Shown: positions 15,696-26,305, counted from the first letter of the stretch. The stretch: DNA of 35,832 nt from Psychrobacter sp. UBA6766 (GCF_002453355.1 NZ_DKGQ01000037.1:1-35832), one strand, 5' to 3'. A program made the numbers and translations. Notes: generated from the letters alone by a model not told the origin.

Positions 15696-18248
15696 TCAAA
15701 CGACAGCGCGGCGAGCATGTAAAATACCATGCTGCTGTTCGAGCTTAGCGAGTAGCTTAGACAAATGCGCTAGCCCTGAAACTTCTACATGAAATTTTAA
15801 AAAAGCGATATTGTCGTCATTGCTTAGCGTCTCAACCTGACGGATATTGACGTTTTCTTTATCAATAATTTGGGTCAAATCACGCAGTAATCCGCGCCTA
15901 TCATAGGCTTCGACATGGATATCTACTGGCTGATAACGGCCAGCTTTAACCGTCCAAGCAGCTTCAATTTCGCGCTCAGGATCGCGCTCAATTAAGCGTA
16001 GATATTCTGGGCAACCGCGATTATGCACGCTGACACCGCGTGACAAGGTAATGTAGCCAGCGATAGGCTCACCATGGATAGGGTGACAGCAGCCTGCTAA
16101 GTTAATCTCGATATTGTCTAAACCGTCGATTCGGATTTTATAAGCGTCAAGTTTCCCCGCATTTCTCGTATCAATACTAGGGGTAAAATCCTCCTCAGGT
16201 TTTTCAGGCTCTAGATCCAACTGACGAGAAATATGGCTGGTCAACTGGTTGAGACTAATATCACCCGTCACTAAACCGACCACGATATCATCGGTATTAT
16301 TGACATTAAAATGCTGAGTATAATCGTTCAAATCGATACTGTTTGGATGTACCGATAAACGCTCAAGCTCTTTACTAAGCATTTGGCGACCTATCTCGAT
16401 ATTTTTATCGCGGTCTTGCTTATTAAACCATTGACGTAATTTTGAGCGAGCACGGTTGGTATGAATATAACCAAGCGAGGCAACCAGCCAATCACGGTTA
16501 GGTTCACGTGAAGCTTTGGTAATAATCTCAACTTGTTCGCCAGTTTTGAGTTGATAAGTCAGCGGCACATAGCGCTGATTGACGCGAGCCGCTTGCGCAC
16601 GATTACCGACCTGCGTGTGCACATAATAGGCAAAATCCAATACCGTCGCGCCTTTTGGCAGCTCGGTGATATCGCCATCGCGACTAAAAATATAAATACG
16701 TTCAAGCTCGTCAAAATCAACCAGTTGTTCTTCTTCGTCAAACTCAATTTCTTCTAATTCTTCGCCTGTTAACAGTGCAGAGCGTGGTTGATTGCGCGTC
16801 TCATTATTAATAGAAAGCAGTTGTCTTAATGAGCTGATTCTCTGGTTAAGGTAATTGTCCTTTTTATTTTTTAGCCCTTCTTTGTAGTTAACGTGCGCAC
16901 ACATTCCAAGCTCGGCTTCAAAGTGCATTTCTTGGGTGCGGATTTGAACTTCAAGCGATTTATTCTCGGCAATAACGGCCGTATGAAGGGAGCGATAACC
17001 ATTCGATTTTGGATTGGTAATATAGTCGTCAAATTGCTCAGGGATATAGCGCCATAAACCGTGAACCAATCCCAAAACGTGATAGCAATCTGAGGGGCTG
17101 GTGACCAAGACTCTTAGTGCACGAATATCATAAAGCTGATCAAAGGATAAGCCTTTGAGCTTCATTTTTCGGTAAATAGAGTAGATATGCTTTACGCGTC
17201 CTGAAACCTCGCCCTCGATATCGGCTTCCGCCAAAGCTTCATTGAGTTTATCTTGAACGCGCTCAATATAGGATTCACGTTCGCTGCGTTTTTCTGATAA
17301 CAGTTTAGCGATTTCTTTGTAACGCTCGGGCGCAAGATAGCGAAACGCTAAGTCTTCAAGCTCCCATTTTAATTGAGCAATACCCAATCGGTGAGCCAAC
17401 GGGGCATAAATGGTCATGACCTCACGCGCGACCCGATATTGGCGCTCTTCACTAGAAAAGGTCAATTCGCGCATGGCAAAGGTACGTTCAGCCAGTTTGA
17501 TGAGCACCACGCGCACATCATTGGTGACAGAGATGAGCATGCTATAAATATTGGAGAGCTGATCGCGCTGATTATTAACGAAGTGGTCTTCTAAGCGCTT
17601 ATTACTTTCGATAATTTCGGACAGTTTTCCCATCGCCAACGTATCTTTGACCAAGGTTGAGACATCAGCACCGAATTTTTTTTCAATTTCCGCTAAGCTA
17701 ATAATCGCTTTACGTGCACTGCGATAGAGCATCGCCGCGACAAGAGCGTTCTCATCTTGATAAAGGTAAGTCAAGATATCGGTCATCGCAATACCTGTGA
17801 CATAAGCGCCTGAACGCTCAGATTCGCTGGTATTCATATGGCTGCGGATAAACTCGCAAGCAGTAGCAAGATTCGGTACAGACTCTTGACCAATACGCTT
17901 GGCGACATTATCCAACCAAGTAGGAACGTCGATATTTATCTGATCTAAATCAATTGCTTCTAGCTCTTTTTCTGACAGCGCAGAGGCGTTATTGAGTAGC
18001 CGATTGTCTAAATACTCATCTTTGAGGTTTGGGTCGTGATCGTGGTAAGCATATTGGGCGGAGCGATCAAAGGTGGTGTGCAACTTATGAGTGGACAGCT
18101 GATACTTAATATCGTGTGGAATTTGGGCATAGCTATTGGCAGACTGATGAGAGCGTTGACTCGCGACCAGTTGTGCCGCCAATGTTGCGCTATCGGCTTG
18201 CGTGGTTTGTCCATCTACCAGCGGTAACCCTTCACGAATTTTTACCAT
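15696..18248 (-). CDS. relA: GTP pyrophosphokinase RelA (ppGpp synthetase)
   Basis: Ribosome-associated enzyme that makes (p)ppGpp when uncharged tRNA enters the A site. The order is: pseudo-hydrolase domain (about residues 100-260), synthetase domain (about 300-440), TGS domain starting at IYIFSRDGDITELPKG, zinc-finger region with CC at 720-721 and NRGC near 745, and a C-terminal ACT domain. The hydrolase HD motif is absent (AAMLYRSARK at the corresponding place), and the synthetase has the acidic EQFDD motif (404-408), the EXDD signature of monofunctional RelA rather than SpoT. Length 850 (E. coli 744), with about 80 extra residues at the N terminus. GAGGAG supports ATG 18248. rlmD lies upstream as in E. 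coli. Confidence 0.96.
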   Translation of the reverse strand: MVKIREGLPLVDGQTTQADSATLAAQLVASQRSHQSANSYAQIPHDIKYQLSTHKLHTTFDRSAQYAYHDHDPNLKDEYLDNRLLNNASALSEKELEAIDLDQINIDVPTWLDNVAKRIGQESVPNLATACEFIRSHMNTSESERSGAYVTGIAMTDILTYLYQDENALVAAMLYRSARKAIISLAEIEKKFGADVSTLVKDTLAMGKLSEIIESNKRLEDHFVNNQRDQLSNIYSMLISVTNDVRVVLIKLAERTFAMRELTFSSEERQYRVAREVMTIYAPLAHRLGIAQLKWELEDLAFRYLAPERYKEIAKLLSEKRSERESYIERVQDKLNEALAEADIEGEVSGRVKHIYSIYRKMKLKGLSFDQLYDIRALRVLVTSPSDCYHVLGLVHGLWRYIPEQFDDYITNPKSNGYRSLHTAVIAENKSLEVQIRTQEMHFEAELGMCAHVNYKEGLKNKKDNYLNQRISSLRQLLSINNETRNQPRSALLTGEELEEIEFDEEEQLVDFDELERIYIFSRDGDITELPKGATVLDFAYYVHTQVGNRAQAARVNQRYVPLTYQLKTGEQVEIITKASREPNRDWLVASLGYIHTNRARSKLRQWFNKQDRDKNIEIGRQMLSKELERLSVHPNSIDLNDYTQHFNVNNTDDIVVGLVTGDISLNQLTSHISRQLDLEPEKPEEDFTPSIDTRNAGKLDAYKIRIDGLDNIEINLAGCCHPIHGEPIAGYITLSRGVSVHNRGCPEYLRLIERDPEREIEAAWTVKAGRYQPVDIHVEAYDRRGLLRDLTQIIDKENVNIRQVETLSNDDNIAFLKFHVEVSGLAHLSKLLAKLEQQHGILHARRAVV

Positions 18249-18716
18249 AGCCCACTCCTCTTAGCTATTCTAAACTGATTAGAAGCCTATTTACCGTACA
18301 CACCTTGAGGTTTCCATAGGCAAAGTGACAGCTATAAATCAATTCAGCCGCTAAAAAATCCCTTCTTAGCAGCTATAAAATGACAAACATAAATAATATT
18401 TCAAGCGATGAGTAAAACTACTCACGATATCTTGCTGAAGAAAGCTTAAATATATTGGCTATTATTATCTCATTTCACAAAGACAAATCAAGCAAGGCTC
18501 TGTAATGATAATGTGGTTTTCGATAACACAACGCCTTTTTAGCCCTATCATTCAAGCCATTTCTGCATAAAGTGATAAGGTTAAAAGGTCGCTCTTATTT
18601 GTAGCTGTCATGCGTTACTGTTGTGCTTCAGAACAGCGTGCGTTGAAACACAATGCGCTAAAATACTGTTCATCCAAACATCTTTCTTTAAGGTACTAGC
18701 ACAACGAAAACTGACG
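18249..18716. other. Intergenic region upstream of relA
   Basis: 468 bases between the start of relA and the end of rlmD, both on the minus strand. No coding frame longer than about 20 codons with a ribosome binding site is seen. The length suggests relA has its own promoter here, but I cannot place one firmly. No clear rlmD terminator is visible. Confidence 0.4.
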
Positions 18717-20258
18717 TTAAGCTGGAACTTTCTCAAAGCGCGCAATAGACTCGACGTGACCGGTATGACAGAACATATCCATGACGCCCGCATGCGTTAA
18801 ACGATAGCCTTGCTCTAATAAAGCTTTGGTATCACGAGCGAGAGTAGCAGGGTTACAAGAAACGTAGACAATACGCTCGGCATTGAACTTTGGTAGATAC
18901 TGCATGATTTCCCAAGCGCCCGAACGTGGTGGATCAATGAGTAGTGCATCAAAGCCCTGATTCGCCCAAGGTTTGTCGGTGCAATCTTGGGTTAAATCTT
19001 GGCTATAAAACTCAGTATTATTAATACCGTTACGACGGGCGTTATCGGTAGCGCGGGCGGTCATGGCTTCACTGCCTTCCACGCCAACTACCGAACCAGT
19101 TTCACCGACTAAACGCGCTAGCGGTAAGCTAAAGTTGCCCAAACCACTGAATAAATCCAGTACGCGTTCGCCTGATTTTAGGTCTAGCAAATCACAAGCA
19201 AGTTTGGTCATCTGACGATTGACCGACAGATTGACTTGAGTAAAGTCCGTTGGGATAAACTCAAACGTCAAATCATACTCTGGCAATTGATAATACAAGC
19301 GTCCAAATTGCTCACTCATATTATCATTGTCAGTCAACGCAATACGCTGAATGCTATCGGCGCCTTTTGACTGTAAATAGAGCTGCCAATTGCGCGCTGC
19401 AAAAAACGTCTTTAATTTCTCGACATCAGCCTCTGACAATGGCGCTAAATGACGCACAATAAGGGCAACGGGCTGATTGCCATCAGGTAGCTCTGGCATC
19501 GCTTCGCCCATGGCTAATTCAAGCTGAGCAATTTTATCACGGCTCTCTAAGGTACTGATAAGCGCTTTTAAGTTTTCAATTTCAAAGCCAATTCGTGGGT
19601 CTAAAATATGACACTCATTTAACTCTGCTAAAAAGTTACTTGAGCGCTCACGAAAGCCAACTAAGGCTGTTTCTTTTTTGGCGACATAACGGACGCCGAG
19701 ACGAGCTTTGGTGCGATAACCTAAACGCTCGCCGACCACGGGCGCTAGCCAATGATCAGGCTCGACATTGGCTTGATGAATCAGCATCTCAGCAAGCACA
19801 GATTGCTTAAAGTTAATTTGACCGTCGGGTTGCCAATGTTGCAAACTACAGCCGCCGCAGACGCCAAAATGCGGGCAGGGCGGTACAGCACGCTCAGGAT
19901 TTGGATTGGCAGTGATGCTCACGGCATCGCCTTCTTCAAAACTGCTTCGGCTATTGGTGATTTTGACTAAAGCACTTTCGCCTGGTAGTGCAAAGCTGAC
20001 AAAAATCTTTTTGCCGTGCTTATCTTCGATATGACCGTCCGCTTCACCAAAGCCATTACCATAAATAGCAACGCCGCGACCATCATGCGATAAACCGTCG
20101 ATAGCAAAGGGTAGTGGCTCAGCGTCTTTTAAACGGCGACGCGTTTTTGATGAGGGCTTGGATTTCTTTTTGCTTGGCGGAATAGTAATGGTCTGAGTCT
20201 CGTTAGGTTGCTGATTGGTATTTAGAGTGGTAGAGATTTTGGAATCGGTGGGCTGCAT
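18717..20258 (-). CDS. rlmD: 23S rRNA (uracil-1939-C5)-methyltransferase RlmD
   Basis: SAM-dependent enzyme that makes m5U1939 in 23S rRNA. A TRAM-like domain near the N terminus (LSHDGRGVAIYGNG..KIFVSFALPGE) is followed by the iron-sulfur ligands CPHFGVCGGCSLQHW, the SAM-binding motif VLDLFSGLGNFSLPLA, the DPPR motif (ALLIDPPRSG) and the catalytic-cysteine motif YVSCNPATLARD. At 513 residues it is longer than E. coli RlmD (433); the first 50 or so residues are a basic, low-complexity tail (SKKKSKPSSKTRRRLK). AGG before ATG 20258 is a plausible ribosome binding site. The cysM-rlmD-relA order next to gacS/barA is conserved in pseudomonads. Confidence 0.96.
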   Translation of the reverse strand: MQPTDSKISTTLNTNQQPNETQTITIPPSKKKSKPSSKTRRRLKDAEPLPFAIDGLSHDGRGVAIYGNGFGEADGHIEDKHGKKIFVSFALPGESALVKITNSRSSFEEGDAVSITANPNPERAVPPCPHFGVCGGCSLQHWQPDGQINFKQSVLAEMLIHQANVEPDHWLAPVVGERLGYRTKARLGVRYVAKKETALVGFRERSSNFLAELNECHILDPRIGFEIENLKALISTLESRDKIAQLELAMGEAMPELPDGNQPVALIVRHLAPLSEADVEKLKTFFAARNWQLYLQSKGADSIQRIALTDNDNMSEQFGRLYYQLPEYDLTFEFIPTDFTQVNLSVNRQMTKLACDLLDLKSGERVLDLFSGLGNFSLPLARLVGETGSVVGVEGSEAMTARATDNARRNGINNTEFYSQDLTQDCTDKPWANQGFDALLIDPPRSGAWEIMQYLPKFNAERIVYVSCNPATLARDTKALLEQGYRLTHAGVMDMFCHTGHVESIARFEKVPA

Positions 20259-20375
20259 AAACCTGCCTTAATGATAAAGAATAAGCAATAAAGGATAAAT
20301 AACTAAAAATGAGCGTGAGACGTTAGCTGTTAAGATGTCATCTTTATAAAGACGCTCGTTAAATAAAAATGTCTG

Positions 20376-21200
20376 CTATGGCGCAGGCGAAGACGACCAA
20401 TCAGCAATAAACTCATGATGGCGAGGACTGCCATCCGCTTGAGTATAACTTGCTAAATAATCGCGGCTTTGCTGCTGCCACGCCTCAAAATCTAGTGAGG
20501 ATAATTGACCTGTTAACCGCAGCCAGCGCAGATATATCAGCCACGTATTCATCACGTCTGATTCACAATATATCGACAGCGTTTGCCAATCATGGTTGCT
20601 GACCAACTCACCAACCATACTACCATCGACATCCGTTTTACCGGGCAAACCGTATAAACTGGCAACAATATCCATGGCTTCACGGCGGCTGGCACCGTAT
20701 TGGCTAAATCTGTCCATCAAATCAAGGTGACGGCTGTGAAAGCGATTGACGTAATTATCAAAACGCATATTCTTGATGCGCTCACCTTCTTCAAATAACC
20801 ACGGCGCGGATAAGTCGTACTGCATCGCACGATAAATAAGCACCGGAATATCAAAGCCTGAGCCGTTCCAGCTGATCAGTTGTGGCAACTTTTCAAGGTC
20901 ACTAAAGGCGCGGAAAAATTTGCTCAAAATGTCTTTTTCGCTAAATTTGTCTGCGGTTAGAGAAAATAAGGAGAATTTACCATCTTTAACATAGAGCGCA
21001 GAAATACAAACAATGCGCTGCAACGGTAGACGCATAAAGTCATGCCCCGCTTCTTGAACACGCAGCGCCGTCAACGCGCTTAACGCATCAGCGTCATTAA
21101 GCTCAGCCAGTTGCGGATAGATACGGCGGGCAGCGTCGGTATCGGCAACCGTCTCAATATCAAAGACCAAAATAGGCTTGGAAGAAAGGGCGTTTGACAT
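20376..21200 (-). CDS. PolB-type predicted 3'-5' exonuclease
   Basis: DEDD-superfamily nuclease related to the proofreading domain of family B DNA polymerases but without a polymerase domain. The three exonuclease motifs are visible: DIET (Exo I, about residues 14-17), NGSGFD (Exo II, near residue 115) and YCESDVMNTWLIY (Exo III, YxxxD type, near residue 210). 274 residues. The biological substrate of this family is not established. AGGA lies 6 nt before ATG 21200, and the gene starts 24 bases after cysM, so it is probably in a cysM-exonuclease-rlmD operon. Confidence 0.9.
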   Translation of the reverse strand: MSNALSSKPILVFDIETVADTDAARRIYPQLAELNDADALSALTALRVQEAGHDFMRLPLQRIVCISALYVKDGKFSLFSLTADKFSEKDILSKFFRAFSDLEKLPQLISWNGSGFDIPVLIYRAMQYDLSAPWLFEEGERIKNMRFDNYVNRFHSRHLDLMDRFSQYGASRREAMDIVASLYGLPGKTDVDGSMVGELVSNHDWQTLSIYCESDVMNTWLIYLRWLRLTGQLSSLDFEAWQQQSRDYLASYTQADGSPRHHEFIADWSSSPAP

Positions 21201-21224
21201 AAATAATCCTGACTGTTTATAAGC

Positions 21225-22193
21225 TTATGGGGTAGCGTTATCAGTGCTGCCGTCAGCGTCGTTAGCATTGTATAAGCCCGTCGACAAATAACGATCGCCG
21301 CGATCACAAACGATAAAAGCAATGACTGCATTGGGGCTTTCTTTGGCAACTTCTATTGCTGCCCATGCCGCAGCGCCTGAAGAAACGCCAGCAAAAATGC
21401 CTTCGGTTTTGGCCAATTTACGCATATAAACTTCGGCAACTCGCTGATCCACATCCATGATGTCATCAACTAAATCTGCTTCAAAAATCCCTGGCATATA
21501 AGCAGCAGGCCAGCGGCGAATGCCAGCAATAGACGCTTCTTCATCAGGTTGCAAACCGATAACTTTAACGTCAGGGTTTTGCTCTTTCAGGTATTGTGCG
21601 ACGCCAGTAATGGTGCCAGTGGTGCCCATAGAGCTGATAAAATGGGTGATTTTACCGTCCGTTTGCTGCCAAAGCTCAGGACCAGTGGTTAGATAATGCG
21701 CTTGTTTATTATCAGAATTATTAAACTGATCCAGCACAATGCCCTTACCGTCCGCTTGCATTTGCAGCGCCATATCGCGAGCGGCTTCTATGCCTTCATC
21801 GACTTCGATAAGCGTCGCGCCATAGGCCGCCATCGCATCTTTACGCTCTTGGGTCGAATTGGTCGGCATAAATAAAGTGATTGGATAGCCGCGCATCGCT
21901 GCCACCATTGCTAAAGCAATGCCCGTGTTACCACTGGTCGCTTCAATCAACATATCGCCTGGTTTAATATCACCGCGTTGTTCTGCCTGATAAATCATAT
22001 TAAAAGCAGGGCGATCTTTTACTGAACCAGCAGGATTATTGCCTTCCAGCTTGGCGAGCAATACCGCGCCATTATCAATCTGCTCTTGCTCAGGAAGGCG
22101 ATTCAATTTGACCAATGGCGTCTTTCCCACGCAATCCGCAAGGTCAGTGATTTGCGTAATAAAATTGGTATTTGACTGGGCCGTAGCGGACAT
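21225..22193 (-). CDS. cysM: Cysteine synthase B (O-acetylserine sulfhydrylase)
   Basis: PLP enzyme that makes cysteine from O-acetylserine and sulfide, or from thiosulfate in the CysM type. The PLP lysine is Lys59 in EGNNPAGSVKDRPA, a sequence characteristic of CysM rather than CysK (which has NPxxSVKCR/DR). The phosphate-binding EATSGNTGIALAMVAA and the C-terminal GVSSGAAAWAA are also present. 322 residues, near the E. coli enzyme (303). AAGGA precedes ATG 22193. It is the first gene of a minus-strand operon divergent from gacS. Confidence 0.95.
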   Translation of the reverse strand: MSATAQSNTNFITQITDLADCVGKTPLVKLNRLPEQEQIDNGAVLLAKLEGNNPAGSVKDRPAFNMIYQAEQRGDIKPGDMLIEATSGNTGIALAMVAAMRGYPITLFMPTNSTQERKDAMAAYGATLIEVDEGIEAARDMALQMQADGKGIVLDQFNNSDNKQAHYLTTGPELWQQTDGKITHFISSMGTTGTITGVAQYLKEQNPDVKVIGLQPDEEASIAGIRRWPAAYMPGIFEADLVDDIMDVDQRVAEVYMRKLAKTEGIFAGVSSGAAAWAAIEVAKESPNAVIAFIVCDRGDRYLSTGLYNANDADGSTDNATP

Positions 22194-22690
22194 AAGGAAT
22201 CCTTATCGATTATTGGTTTTTTAATAGGCGCTGTTTAAATGTTAGGTACTAAGACTTTATCAAGAATAGATCAGTACTTCATGACAGTTAGATATTTATT
22301 GTGGTTAATAAAAAGTTGCGTCATTATATCATTTTGTTTTCGGCTGCGCTTAATGCATCAAGTGTTATTGGTGATAGAGCAGTTCATTTATATTTATTTA
22401 TAAATCAAATGTTGAGGATAACTTTTTTAGCAATCGTCGCTGGGCGGCAATGAGCGTCAATCAATAAGATTCCCTTATGAATGGCTAACCGCCTGTCATA
22501 GAATCCTGTTAAGATAATCTCAATTTAAAGCGGTAACTTAAATAGCATTCTGCAGGTTTGATTTGTCGCGCTTGCGGTAAATAAAAGACTCCAAAAGCTG
22601 CGCAACCTATATTTCAGTCGCAAATATCCCAGCAGTAGCGTACCTTGTTTAAATGAAGCTAAAAAAACATCCGTGGAGAAAAAAATCAGC
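22194..22690. other. Divergent promoter region between cysM and gacS
   Basis: 497 bases between divergent genes. It must hold promoters for both, but I see no hexamer pair with good spacing. A 40-codon hydrophobic frame (22281-22403, plus strand) lacks a ribosome binding site and is not called. Confidence 0.4.
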
Positions 22691-25600
22691 ATGACATACA
22701 AAAAACGTTTCGATACCAGTAGCGCTTATGGTCAGCTGATTGTATTGGTGTTTTTACCGATTTGTTTGTTGGCAGCGGTTGGTGGCATTTTGGTATTTTA
22801 TGAAACCATGCGCGCCAGCAATTCTGAGCAAGAGGCATTGGCAGAGGCGGTTCTGATTCGCTATACACCTGCGATTGCTGAATTGATTCCAGAGTTGCTA
22901 GAGCATAAGGAGCAACAAGCAAAACAAGCAAGTAGTGACAGCGCCGATGAGACGTCGCAAACCGTTATTACTAAGTTAGAAGGTATTCAAGATAGGCTGG
23001 GCCGCATGCAGTCCGAGCAGCATGTTCAGCGTATTGCAATTATCAATGCGAATAATGAAGTGCTAGCAAGCGTTGGTTACGGTATCGATGAAGAATGGCC
23101 GCAGATAGACGCCTCAAAACGTTTTTTATCGCAAAAATCAACTTCTATTGGCACGGCTTACGGTAGCACGTTGGGTGAGTTTGACGGGCAGCAATTGTGG
23201 CTGTTGGTCGATATGGATAACGAGCCGCTTTATATCGCCCGTTATCGTATCGCAATGGCACTGGCAATTACTGGCTTATTTACCATTTTAATTTTGTTAC
23301 TAAGCTTAAATATCTACTCAAAACGTTGGATTGCGCCGATTTATGAGCTGCGCTTGCAGTTACAACGTACTCATGTCGATAATCTCTATCAGCCTATTCC
23401 GGTTGAATCAAACGGCGAGCTAAATTTATTACAACAAGATTTAGTCAAGACATTGCGCCGCCTACATGGCAGTTTTCAAGATTTGAAAGATCATGCCGAG
23501 CAAACCGAAGACGATTTACGGTTGGCATTTGATGAGATGGAAATGCAAAACATCTCTATTCGTAATGCGCGTGATGCCGCCATTTCGACCAGCCAAGCAA
23601 AATCGGCGTTTTTGGCCAATATCAGCCATGAATTGCGGACGCCTTTAAACAGTATTGATGGTTTTATTAATTTGCTGGCGCGTCATGGTGAGCTTAATCC
23701 TGAACAAGATTTGTATGTTCAAACCATCCGTAAATCATCGGCGCATCTGTTGGCGTTGGTCAATGATGTGCTCGATTTTTCTAAAATTGAAGCGGGTAAA
23801 TTGGTGCTCGACCGTCATGAGTTTGACCTTTATGACACCATTTATGATGTGGTTGATATGCTATCGCCGGTCTCGGCCGAAAAAGGTCTGCGCATGGCGG
23901 TGTTATTTTATAACGACGTACCAATGCGCATCAACGGCGATGCTTTACGCCTCAAGCAAGTACTGACCAATATCGTCGGTAATGCCATTAAGTTTACCGA
24001 CAGTGGCGATGTGGTCGTGCGCGTCAGCTTGGACGATCATCGCGACAATTATTTGATGATTAGCGTACAAGATAGCGGTAAAGGGATTTCACTGTCTGAT
24101 CAAAAGACGCTCTTTCAAAGCTTTAGCCAAGGTGATCCATCGATTACGCGTCAATATGGCGGTACGGGATTGGGACTGGTGATCTCCAAGCAATTAACGC
24201 GGCTGATGGGTGGCGATATTGGTTTTTATGATAATTTGCAAGAAAATATCTCCAATCAGGGAGCGACGTTTTGGTTTCGAATGCCAGCCCATGTCGATGT
24301 TTTAGAGGCAGCAACAGGACAGACTATTGAGCTGCCAGTGCTTGCGCCGCTTGCAAGCGATACTGACGAGTTTAATGTGCTGGTTTGGATCAATCATACC
24401 GCTTCGATACAGGTACTCAAAGCCAGCTTACAGCACTTACCGATTACCCTGACCCAAGCCAACTCTTTACCGGGCGTGCTTGAGTCGCTCAAAGAGCGCG
24501 GCAATTTTTGGGATTGGGTCATCGTTGATGATGATACGCAAGACGATATGATGGCGCTGCTCAAACAGATCCGTCTGCATTATCAAGGCAAGCTGGCGGT
24601 ATTTGGCTATCAAGTTGCCGCCGACCAAGCGCTGCTCAACCGCTATCATGCCAATATTTTGTATGAACCATTAGATAAAAGGCAGCTTTATGCTATGCTT
24701 GATACGCAAAAGCGTAGCGCACCGAGTGGCATTCAAGCGCCACGCTGGAAAGGCGTGACGGTATTAGCAGTAGACGACCATTTGCCAAACCTGCTGGTAC
24801 TTGACGCGCTATTAAGCGAGCTTGGCATTCATGTGATTACGGCAAATAGTGGTTTTGACGCCATTGAAATTATTAGTAAACAACAAACCAAATATATTAA
24901 AGCCGCTCAAGCTGAAAAACGAAGTTTGTCGAAAAAGACCCAAATATCTAAAGCTGAAGCCCGTGACGATGCTAGTAAGTCGGCAGTTAACTCATTACCT
25001 CTTGAAGACACTGCCTCAGAAGATAAAATTAATACTACGCACAAAAACAGTATCGATCTGATATTTATGGATATCCAAATGCCGCGAATGTCAGGACATG
25101 AGGCCGCGCGCCAAATTCGTAATATCGAAACGCCTGATCATCACATTCCAATTATTGCCTTGACTGCCCATGGTTTAGCCGATGAGCGTGATAAGCTGAT
25201 TGCAAGCGGCATTAATGATTATGTGGGCAAACCTATTAGTCAGCCGCAGCTGCTACAAGTATTACAAAAATGGCTTGGTCGTACCGATTCAGTGCCGCCA
25301 TTAACCACTATCCATAGCAATGATTTACAAAGCCTAGATTTAGAAAACCGCGATGTAGACAGCGCTGACTTACAAAATGTACTGGCGCAAAACGGCTCAG
25401 TGGCGTATTCAGATCTGACAGTGCCAACTTATCCATTGGTCAAGGATAATAAGGGTAATCGACTTACCGATTCTAATATAGGCACCAAAGTGAAGAGTCC
25501 GGCAAAAGTCACTCGACCTTTATCATTAAAGAAAATTCGTGATGACTATTTGCGTGACAGTCAGCCGCGTGAAGATTACAGACGCGAGACACCGCGCGAA

Positions 25601-26167
25601 AACCAGACGCGCTATGAGAACTTGCGCTACCAAGGTCAGGGTCAAGCGCCGCTGGTTTATCCGCCTTATCAAATAATTGATAGCGCTAAAGATGAGCAAA
25701 CAGTAAATACAATACAAGGTCAAAGAAATACGGACTTGGGTGTAAACACCCTTGATACCTCGGATATTTTAAATTGGCAAGATGCTTTGACGCGCTCAGC
25801 CAATAAACCTGACTTGGCAGCCAAACTCATCATTATGATGCTCGATACCATTAATGATGAAAAACAAGCGTTGATGGAGGCGTGGGAGAGCCGAAACCGC
25901 AGTGCATTGGCGCAAATTGCCCATCGCATATTGGGCGGCAGTCGCTATACTGGGGTGCCACAATTGCGTCAGGCGAGCCAAGATTTAGAAGATAAATGCT
26001 TGCTAAATATCCAACATACCACGCCTGCGCAATTTGCCATGCTTGAGCCTTATTACAAAGCGCTGTTGACCGCGTTAAATAATTTACAAACACTGGATTT
26101 AACTGCGTATCCGCAGCTAAATTATCATCGCCTGAGTGAAAATGATATGACGTGGAAAATGATCTAA
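22691..26167 (+). CDS. gacS: GacS/BarA-type hybrid sensor histidine kinase
   Basis: Tripartite membrane kinase, expected to phosphorylate a GacA/UvrY regulator that controls carbon and secondary metabolism through small RNAs. TM1 is about residues 13-35 and TM2 about 187-208, enclosing a periplasmic sensor; a HAMP-like segment follows. The HisKA phosphoacceptor is His313 (SHELRTPLNS), and the ATPase has the N box near Asn431, DSGKG at 461 and GGTGLGL at 490. A degenerate receiver-like domain (about 555-670) precedes a full receiver with Asp695/696, phospho-Asp794 and Lys847, then an Arg-rich linker and a C-terminal HPt with His1078 (AHRILGGS). GGAG (22675-22678) favours ATG 22691 over the in-frame GTG 22673, although spacing is 12 nt. 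Confidence 0.93.
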   Translation: MTYKKRFDTSSAYGQLIVLVFLPICLLAAVGGILVFYETMRASNSEQEALAEAVLIRYTPAIAELIPELLEHKEQQAKQASSDSADETSQTVITKLEGIQDRLGRMQSEQHVQRIAIINANNEVLASVGYGIDEEWPQIDASKRFLSQKSTSIGTAYGSTLGEFDGQQLWLLVDMDNEPLYIARYRIAMALAITGLFTILILLLSLNIYSKRWIAPIYELRLQLQRTHVDNLYQPIPVESNGELNLLQQDLVKTLRRLHGSFQDLKDHAEQTEDDLRLAFDEMEMQNISIRNARDAAISTSQAKSAFLANISHELRTPLNSIDGFINLLARHGELNPEQDLYVQTIRKSSAHLLALVNDVLDFSKIEAGKLVLDRHEFDLYDTIYDVVDMLSPVSAEKGLRMAVLFYNDVPMRINGDALRLKQVLTNIVGNAIKFTDSGDVVVRVSLDDHRDNYLMISVQDSGKGISLSDQKTLFQSFSQGDPSITRQYGGTGLGLVISKQLTRLMGGDIGFYDNLQENISNQGATFWFRMPAHVDVLEAATGQTIELPVLAPLASDTDEFNVLVWINHTASIQVLKASLQHLPITLTQANSLPGVLESLKERGNFWDWVIVDDDTQDDMMALLKQIRLHYQGKLAVFGYQVAADQALLNRYHANILYEPLDKRQLYAMLDTQKRSAPSGIQAPRWKGVTVLAVDDHLPNLLVLDALLSELGIHVITANSGFDAIEIISKQQTKYIKAAQAEKRSLSKKTQISKAEARDDASKSAVNSLPLEDTASEDKINTTHKNSIDLIFMDIQMPRMSGHEAARQIRNIETPDHHIPIIALTAHGLADERDKLIASGINDYVGKPISQPQLLQVLQKWLGRTDSVPPLTTIHSNDLQSLDLENRDVDSADLQNVLAQNGSVAYSDLTVPTYPLVKDNKGNRLTDSNIGTKVKSPAKVTRPLSLKKIRDDYLRDSQPREDYRRETPRENQTRYENLRYQGQGQAPLVYPPYQIIDSAKDEQTVNTIQGQRNTDLGVNTLDTSDILNWQDALTRSANKPDLAAKLIIMMLDTINDEKQALMEAWESRNRSALAQIAHRILGGSRYTGVPQLRQASQDLEDKCLLNIQHTTPAQFAMLEPYYKALLTALNNLQTLDLTAYPQLNYHRLSENDMTWKMI

Positions 26168-26305
26168 AGCTAATCATTATAAAATAGCTGAGGATAAACG
26201 CTACCCTTATAGTCAGTTATTGATAAGGAAGGGCGGTTGTAAGGCTGTTAGTATTAAACTGTCTAACAAACTCTCTATTTGTTTTATCTATTATTAAGGA
26301 TGATT

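Noticed and set aside
15696..18248. Bifunctional Rel/SpoT identity for the ppGpp enzyme
   Set aside because: The hydrolase HD motif is missing and the synthetase motif is the acidic EXDD type, so monofunctional RelA fits better.
22281..22403. 40-codon hydrophobic frame in the cysM-gacS spacer
   Set aside because: No ribosome binding site or promoter; hydrophobic codons are expected by chance in AT-rich DNA.
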